The notes beneath the pieces are model-generated. The model made no database searches, had not been told where the DNA came from, and saw only the letters and a list, made by a program, of their open reading frames with translations. From the NCBI GenBank assembly GCA_002479145.1, contig DLLX01000061.1, positions 1-11,521 of the forward strand: 11,521 bases of DNA, given 5' to 3'. Origin of the DNA: Prevotella sp. UBA7551 (lineage in GTDB: Bacteria > Bacteroidota > Bacteroidia > Bacteroidales > Bacteroidaceae). Both the position numbers and the translations under genes were made by a program. Shown here in pieces: positions 8,141 to 11,521 of the stretch (positions are counted from its first letter, which is position 1; the number at the start of each line of letters is the position of its first letter).

Positions 8141-8190
8141 AACCCATTGGCGGAATTAAGTATGTACTAAATTAATTCCGCCAACGGGTT
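8141..8190 (+). repeat. Large palindrome built from two copies of the 18-bp repeat
   Basis: The arms at 8141-8158 and 8173-8190 are inverted copies, 17 of 18 positions pairing, around a 14-base AT-rich loop. The right arm is identical to positions 118-135. As RNA it would form a strong hairpin 36 nt after the guaA stop codon, so it could end the guaA transcript, but no U-run follows either arm. It could also be a REP-like or MITE-like intergenic element. Structure is certain; role is inferred. Confidence 0.75.
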
Positions 8191-8281
8191 AAATATAACG
8201 CAGCATTCGACGTTTTATACATTCATTCCATCATTTTATACAAACCTTACACCATATTTTTTCCTTGCAAGTATAACATCA

Positions 8282-8289
8282 TACCTTTG
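8282..8289 (+). promoter_or_regulatory. -7 box upstream of the DUF4846 gene
   Basis: TACCTTTG at 8282-8289 is followed by GCAC, a typical Bacteroidota -7 context. A T-run at 8257-8262, 19 bp upstream, sits where a -33 box would be but lacks the final G. Transcription would start near 8295, leaving an A-rich leader of about 10 nt before the ATG at 8306. Confidence 0.55.
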
Positions 8290-8305
8290 CACAAAAAAGA
8301 AGAAT

Positions 8306-9064
8306 ATGAAGAAAGTATTGAAAGTTTTTGGCGTGTTGTTTTTGGTGGGGATGATAATATTGGGGTTTGTGTGGTGGCATTCACGCACAAGCAACCCGTG
8401 GAATGCCTTGACCGTTGGTGATATTTCCGCTCCAACAGGCTATACCCGCGTGGAAGGCAGCTACGCAGAGTTTATGCGCAGTCTCCCATTGAAGAAGCGT
8501 GGAAGTAAAGTGCAACTCTACACTGGTGGCAATGCACGGTTACAGTTTCTTTCAACAGCCGTAATCGACCTGCCACTGCTCAGCAACTCGGAACAGTGTG
8601 CAGACGTGACCATGAGATTAAGGGCAGAGTACCTGTTCAGTCAGGGACACTACTCGGAGATACGCTTCCATGACGTAAATGGCAATACGTTGCAATATCA
8701 TGGCGGAGCGTCGCACAAGTCACTGGAGAAGTTTTTGAAGAGAGCCTATGGTATATGCAGCACCTACTCTGTAAGTCGCGAAACTACGCCCCGGCCGATA
8801 AGGGAGGTCCGCCCCGGAGACGTGCTCGTTTATCCTGCCCGCAAATCTAAAAGGCTCGGGCATGCGCTGATTGTGATTGATGTGGCGCGCAAAGGCAATA
8901 AAGTCGCCATCATGTGCGCAGAGGGCAATACACCTGCACGTGAATTGCATATCGTGAGAAACCTTAACCCCATCCATAATCCTTGGTTCTTCTTCGACGG
9001 GGACGAGAACAGGCTATGGGTATCGATATTCCACTTTGGTAAGGACGAATTGAGGCATTATTGA
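8306..9064 (+). CDS. DUF4846 family membrane-anchored protein
   Basis: The 252-residue protein starts with MKKVLKV and a hydrophobic segment (about 7-24), an uncleaved anchor or signal peptide, so the rest is likely periplasmic. Family-typical features are SYAEFMRSLPLKKRGSKVQLY (52-72 region), EQCADVTMRLRAEYL (96-110), GDVLVYP (171-177) and GHALIVIDVA (185-194). I recognise this as DUF4846, a family without an established function. The order of an invariant-looking Cys98 at the start of a helix, then a PGDV turn, then GHALIV with His186, then a polar AEGN (205-208) recalls NlpC/P60 or CHAP papain-like amidases. This is my inference; the Cys-His spacing is longer than usual. The gene has its own promoter and precedes the LytTR gene by 87 bp. 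Confidence 0.8.
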   Translation: MKKVLKVFGVLFLVGMIILGFVWWHSRTSNPWNALTVGDISAPTGYTRVEGSYAEFMRSLPLKKRGSKVQLYTGGNARLQFLSTAVIDLPLLSNSEQCADVTMRLRAEYLFSQGHYSEIRFHDVNGNTLQYHGGASHKSLEKFLKRAYGICSTYSVSRETTPRPIREVRPGDVLVYPARKSKRLGHALIVIDVARKGNKVAIMCAEGNTPARELHIVRNLNPIHNPWFFFDGDENRLWVSIFHFGKDELRHY

Positions 9065-9081
9065 AACGCGACAAAATAAAA

Positions 9082-9123
9082 TCACCGTTTATGCGTTGAT
9101 AATTATGGTCACCTTTTGTGTTG
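9082..9123 (+). promoter_or_regulatory. Imperfect direct repeats before the LytTR gene
   Basis: Two similar stretches, TCACCGTTTATGCGTTG (9082-9098) and TCACCTTTTGTGTTG (9109-9123), start 27 bp apart in the 87-bp gap before the LytTR gene. LytTR proteins usually bind pairs of direct repeats, so this may be an operator for autoregulation. The similarity includes gaps and could be chance. No clear -7 box was found in this gap. Confidence 0.25.
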
Positions 9124-9151
9124 TAGCTATGTCCAATAAGTAAAGGCCATA

Positions 9152-9496
9152 ATGGAAATACTCAAAATCTCTACATCCGTGGGACTGTTCAGAGTCCCAA
9201 CGGATGATATTGCTTATATAGAGGCTTCCGGCAACTATAGTGATGTACACCTCTTCAACGGAGAGGCGGTAACAATGACGTTTCAGTTGCACTATTTCGT
9301 AGAAGCCCTAAGCAAATTGAAGCAAAACTTCTTTATGCGTGTAGGTAAGAGCCTGATTGTGAACAAGAATTTTGTCTACTCCATCAACATTACCAATCAA
9401 GATCTAAAACTCATGGATCACCGCATGAATCAAGTATTCAGGCTGAAAGCTTCCAAGGATGCGCTAAAGGAGTTGAAAAAGGTTTTGGAACTATAA
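9152..9496 (+). CDS. Stand-alone LytTR DNA-binding protein
   Basis: At 114 residues the protein is almost only a LytTR domain, the beta-strand DNA-binding fold found at the C-terminus of AlgR/AgrA/LytR response regulators. Recognisable blocks are DDIAYIEASGNYSDVHL (18-34), the LSKLKQNFFMRVGKSLIVNKNFV segment (53-75) corresponding to the usual F-x-R-x-x-[RK]-S-x-[IL]-V-N signature, and a C-terminal FRLKASKDALKELKK (97-110). There is no receiver domain, so it is not controlled by phosphorylation in the usual way. The next gene, encoding a membrane protein, starts 11 bp after its stop, implying cotranscription and perhaps direct control by that protein. Targets are unknown; the repeats just upstream suggest possible autoregulation. 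Confidence 0.9.
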   Translation: MEILKISTSVGLFRVPTDDIAYIEASGNYSDVHLFNGEAVTMTFQLHYFVEALSKLKQNFFMRVGKSLIVNKNFVYSINITNQDLKLMDHRMNQVFRLKASKDALKELKKVLEL

Positions 9497-9507
9497 TATA
9501 AATAATC

Positions 9508-10482
9508 ATGAAACATACAGAAGATAACGACATACAAGAGAAGCCTATCTTAACAAATGATGATGATGGCAACAACGCCTCCTCGCAGGAGACGACCGAT
9601 GAACCCATTATCACCATAGAGAGTGTCGACGACGTGGAGCAAGAATCTCCCCCAACTCCCGAAAAGAAACGTACCCGTTGGCATAAGTGGAGCGTGGGCA
9701 TATTGTGGTTTGTGGCAACTGTGGCGCTTGTGACGGTATGCTACAAAGCCATAAGTCTCTACATCTACTATTATGGTATTGGAGTAAGCATATCCGTTTC
9801 ACCGAATGACAATATCAAGAAGCTCGACAGCATGAAGGCGCACCGTGGTGCGGCAATGGTGGTGGTCAAGACAGACAGTGTACTCGGCGTGGCACTCAAA
9901 ATCTACGAATTGCACAACGTAAAGGCAGAATTGTCGCTTGCAGAACCCGACACCGCCGACCACAGTGTCCTCATGTACACCCGCACGGCCGACTATACAG
10001 TCACGGGCAAGTATCTCGGTTCGCTGGTCATTGACGGTGAGGAAAAGCAGATCGATGTGTCGCGCTTGGGCTATTGCGCCATCGAAGACGGCAATATGGT
10101 CATCGGCGTTTCGCGATTTGACGACATGCGGGAGCACATGATCGAGCGCGACGGCTCTTACTTCCGCCAGTTTGTCCTCGTGTCCAATGGCGAGCTGCCC
10201 CGAAAATTTTATTTGCATGGCAAGGTAGAGCGCAAAGCCCTCGCTCGCACAACAGACGATCACCTTTGTATCGTGGAGACCGCACACCCCGAAACTCTTT
10301 GGGACTTTGCTGATGCCTTGCGTGAATATGGCTACGTAGACGCCATCTACCTTACCGGTGGCAACGAGTGTGGTTTCTATCGCGCGCCCAACGGCACCGC
10401 ACACTTCACTGGTAATGCCGCGATGTATCGTACGGATAAGCACCATGGTGTAGCTCCCTGGCTGATTCTCAGGACACGATAA
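9508..10482 (+). CDS. Single-pass membrane protein, acidic N-terminus, possible NAGPA-like domain
   Basis: The 324-residue protein has three parts. Residues 1-56 are hydrophilic and very acidic (about sixteen Asp/Glu), probably disordered and cytoplasmic. A basic stretch KKRTRWHK (53-60) precedes one membrane segment (about 61-90, ending in a Tyr-rich patch), consistent with a positive-inside N-terminus. Residues 95-324 form an outer domain. Its pattern of GYCAIEDGNMVIGVS (188-202), RKALART (242-248), a helix WDFADALREYG (265-275), then DAIYLTGGNECGFY (278-291) resembles the phosphodiester glycosidase (NAGPA/DUF2233) fold, where the last block is usually a DGGGS-type motif. Here it reads TGGN, so activity is doubtful. 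This assignment is tentative. Tight linkage to the LytTR gene suggests it is that regulator's partner. Confidence 0.6.
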   Translation: MKHTEDNDIQEKPILTNDDDGNNASSQETTDEPIITIESVDDVEQESPPTPEKKRTRWHKWSVGILWFVATVALVTVCYKAISLYIYYYGIGVSISVSPNDNIKKLDSMKAHRGAAMVVVKTDSVLGVALKIYELHNVKAELSLAEPDTADHSVLMYTRTADYTVTGKYLGSLVIDGEEKQIDVSRLGYCAIEDGNMVIGVSRFDDMREHMIERDGSYFRQFVLVSNGELPRKFYLHGKVERKALARTTDDHLCIVETAHPETLWDFADALREYGYVDAIYLTGGNECGFYRAPNGTAHFTGNAAMYRTDKHHGVAPWLILRTR

Positions 10483-10534
10483 GCACCAAGATATACAATA
10501 AGCCCTACATCTTGTACAAGCCACACCGAAACGC

Positions 10535-10565
10535 TTGTTGCACAAAAAGAGTCATAGTATCTTTG
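10535..10565 (+). promoter_or_regulatory. Promoter of the small secreted protein gene
   Basis: A -7 box TATCTTTG at 10558-10565 and a TTG at 10535-10537 (second TTG at 10538-10540) are 20 bp apart, in good agreement with the Bacteroidota promoter layout. The predicted leader is about 35 nt and A-rich, ending just before the ATG at 10606. This gene is therefore probably transcribed independently of the LytTR pair. Confidence 0.6.
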
Positions 10566-10605
10566 CATTGTCAATAAGACAAAACTATAAAAAAGACAAA
10601 CGACA

Positions 10606-10950
10606 ATGAAGAAACTAATGATTGCGCTGATGATGGTTTTGGCCACCAGCACAGCAAGCCTCGCAAAGGTGGGCAATGGCCAAGTGAAGACAACAACAAA
10701 GGAAGTGGCTCAGGCCGTGAAGAATGCTCCTTCGGGCACTACCTACGGTGTGGTAGCTGTAACCAAGAGCCACATCGTAGTAAACACACCGCTCGGTCGT
10801 TGCAAAATCAACAAAAACAAAGACGGAAGTTCCTCTTTCATGGGGTTGACTGCCCAGCTCATTTCGGCAAAGAATGGCGTGTATAAGGTGAGAACTTCTC
10901 TGGGTACTTTCAGTGTGAATACACGCAAGGCTACCATTACAAAGCTGTAA
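10606..10950 (+). CDS. Small secreted protein of unknown function
   Basis: I do not recognise this 114-residue protein. Residues 1-20 form a clear Sec signal peptide (MKK, hydrophobic core, cleavage likely after ASLA), leaving a basic mature protein of about 94 residues. The mature part is rich in Thr, Lys and Val and predicted mostly beta-stranded. Two segments, IVVNTPLGRCKINKN (57-71) and YKVRTSLGTFSVNTR (93-107), align with a shared V-x-T-x-LG pattern, suggesting two similar beta hairpins. There is one cysteine in the mature protein (Cys66) and no lipobox, so it is likely periplasmic or exported. It has its own promoter and a readable start. Codon use is normal for the window, supporting a real gene. 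Confidence 0.75.
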   Translation: MKKLMIALMMVLATSTASLAKVGNGQVKTTTKEVAQAVKNAPSGTTYGVVAVTKSHIVVNTPLGRCKINKNKDGSSSFMGLTAQLISAKNGVYKVRTSLGTFSVNTRKATITKL

Positions 10951-11224
10951 GCTGAAACCCAAAGTATTCCCTTAGTGTGTATTACGCCCAAATCGGCCAG
11001 TAGATTTCGTCACAGATTCCTGTGTTTTTCTTACAGGTTGCAACATCGGTACTTCTATTGCCGACTCCAGTCTAATGACAGAGATGGGTAAAAAGGAGTG
11101 CTTATGCGTTGATGGCTTCGCAATGAAGTGCAATCCCATCTTTTTGTATTCTCTCAGATACAGGCCTTGATACTTTTTGAAGTTATTGCAAACCACTAAA
11201 ACTTCTTTATCCATAAAAAGCACC

Positions 11225-11254
11225 GGGCTGGATTCCACATTGGGAATTCAGCCC
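11225..11254. terminator. Strong hairpin, possible leftward terminator
   Basis: Arms 11225-11236 and 11243-11254 pair over 12 bp (one G-U in the RNA) around a 6-base loop. Read on the minus strand, a run of five T follows five bases after the stem, which fits a weak intrinsic terminator for leftward transcription. On the plus strand no U-run follows. The stem is certain; the terminator role is tentative. Confidence 0.4.
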
Positions 11255-11429
11255 TTACCAACATCTTACCCAGAAGTTCACCGTAGTTGTTTGGTTTGGA
11301 TAAATCCACATCTGCAATTAGATCCCGTCACAGGTAGCTTTTTATTTCGTGCAGATGGCAACGTAAATGTTGAATACATAGCGGACTATGACAAAACACT
11401 TACGGCAACAAGATGCCAAAACAGACAAT

Positions 11430-11471
11430 GACAAGAGACGAAAAGATGGAAAATTTCTCCGCTCTCTTGTC
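11430..11471. repeat. Stem-loop with 9-bp perfect arms
   Basis: GACAAGAGA (11430-11438) pairs perfectly with TCTCTTGTC (11463-11471). The 24-base loop itself contains a near-palindrome, GGAAAATTTCTCC. No T-run follows on either strand. It lies just inside the right arm of the inverted-arm region and may be part of that element. Confidence 0.5.
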
Positions 11472-11521
11472 GATTTCTGTCTTATGACCGATTTGGGGTG
11501 TGTAATTTAAACTGTGTCAAG

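Larger units (their letters stand above)
10981..11506. repeat. Inverted arms enclosing about 525 bp
   Basis: Left arm 10981-11002 (ATTACGCCCAAATCGGCCAG, then TA) and the reverse complement of the right arm 11481-11506 share ATTAC, CCCAAATCGG and a following CA, with a small gap and a few mismatches. The arms could be terminal inverted repeats of a degenerate element with its transposase lost, or leftover ends from two insertions. No target-site duplication could be confirmed. Confidence 0.35.
10951..11521. other. 571-bp stretch without a convincing gene; possible decayed element
   Basis: No reading frame here has a recognisable domain, a good start and a promoter together. The longest minus-strand frame (10972-11238) opens with GTG inside a hairpin, and the longest plus-strand frame (11177-11431) opens with TTG. 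The stretch holds two hairpins (11225-11254 and 11430-11471) and a pair of inverted arms at 10981-11002 and 11481-11506. The last bases (TTTAAACTGTGTCAAG) look like insertion-sequence end sequence. A remnant of a mobile or repeat element is likely, but not proven. Confidence 0.4.

Noticed and set aside
9799..10545. 248-codon minus-strand frame opposite the membrane protein gene
   Set aside because: It is antisense to a gene with clear topology and good linkage, is cysteine-rich without any motif, and has no promoter.
9089..11113. 12-base identity TTATGCGTTGAT at 9089-9100 and 11102-11113
   Set aside because: A few 12-base matches are expected by chance in a window of this length, and the flanks do not match.
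10972..11238. 88-codon minus-strand reading frame
   Set aside because: It opens with GTG inside the 11225-11254 hairpin, lacks a promoter, has no recognisable domain and ends across the left inverted arm. A shorter version from an internal ATG of 80 codons is no better supported.
11177..11431. 84-codon plus-strand reading frame
   Set aside because: It needs a TTG start, overlaps the hairpin, and has no recognisable domain or signal peptide.
1..11521. CRISPR array, tRNA or rRNA
   Set aside because: No regularly spaced repeats, no cloverleaf with a T-loop GTTCRA pattern in context, and no rRNA-like conserved segments were found by eye.

Overview
The window most likely comes from a Bacteroidota chromosome, probably a Prevotella-like member of Bacteroidales. 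Three things point there. The promoters match the Bacteroidota form (a -7 box TAnnTTTG). Purine-rich Shine-Dalgarno sequences are mostly absent before the starts. The gene set also fits: a DUF2520/KdsC-like/Maf operon, a PcrA-type helicase with the C-terminal RNAP-binding domain, and a DUF4846 protein. The genus is an inference from overall impression, not from a marker gene.

Layout. (1) 1-163 holds no gene. It carries a leftward promoter near the edge and one copy of an 18-bp repeat. (2) 164-2085, minus strand, is a compact operon read right to left: a Rossmann/DUF2520 oxidoreductase-like protein, a KdsC-type HAD phosphatase 3 bp downstream, and a Maf nucleotide pyrophosphatase. (3) 2086-2201 is a divergent promoter region. 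(4) 2202-8105, plus strand, is a housekeeping block: a FemAB/GNAT-like protein, the monofunctional peptidoglycan transglycosylase MtgA, the UvrD/PcrA helicase and GMP synthase GuaA. (5) 8106-8305 contains a large imperfect palindrome, one arm of which is the same 18-bp repeat seen at 118-135, followed by a promoter. (6) 8306-10950, plus strand, is an accessory-looking block: a membrane-anchored DUF4846 protein, a stand-alone LytTR DNA-binding protein, a single-pass membrane protein with a long acidic N-terminus and a possible phosphodiester-glycosidase-like outer domain, and a small secreted protein with its own promoter. (7) 10951-11521 has no convincing gene. It contains hairpins and inverted arms that look like a decayed mobile or repeat element, and the right edge may run into an insertion sequence.

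How the genes fit together. The left and central parts are conserved housekeeping functions (nucleotide pool, cell wall, DNA repair, GMP synthesis). The most unusual part is the LytTR gene followed after 11 bp by a membrane protein. This is the layout of two-gene LytTR regulatory systems, in which a membrane partner holds a LytTR activator in check. The partner here is unlike the known streptococcal inhibitors. That reading is an inference from gene order and topology.
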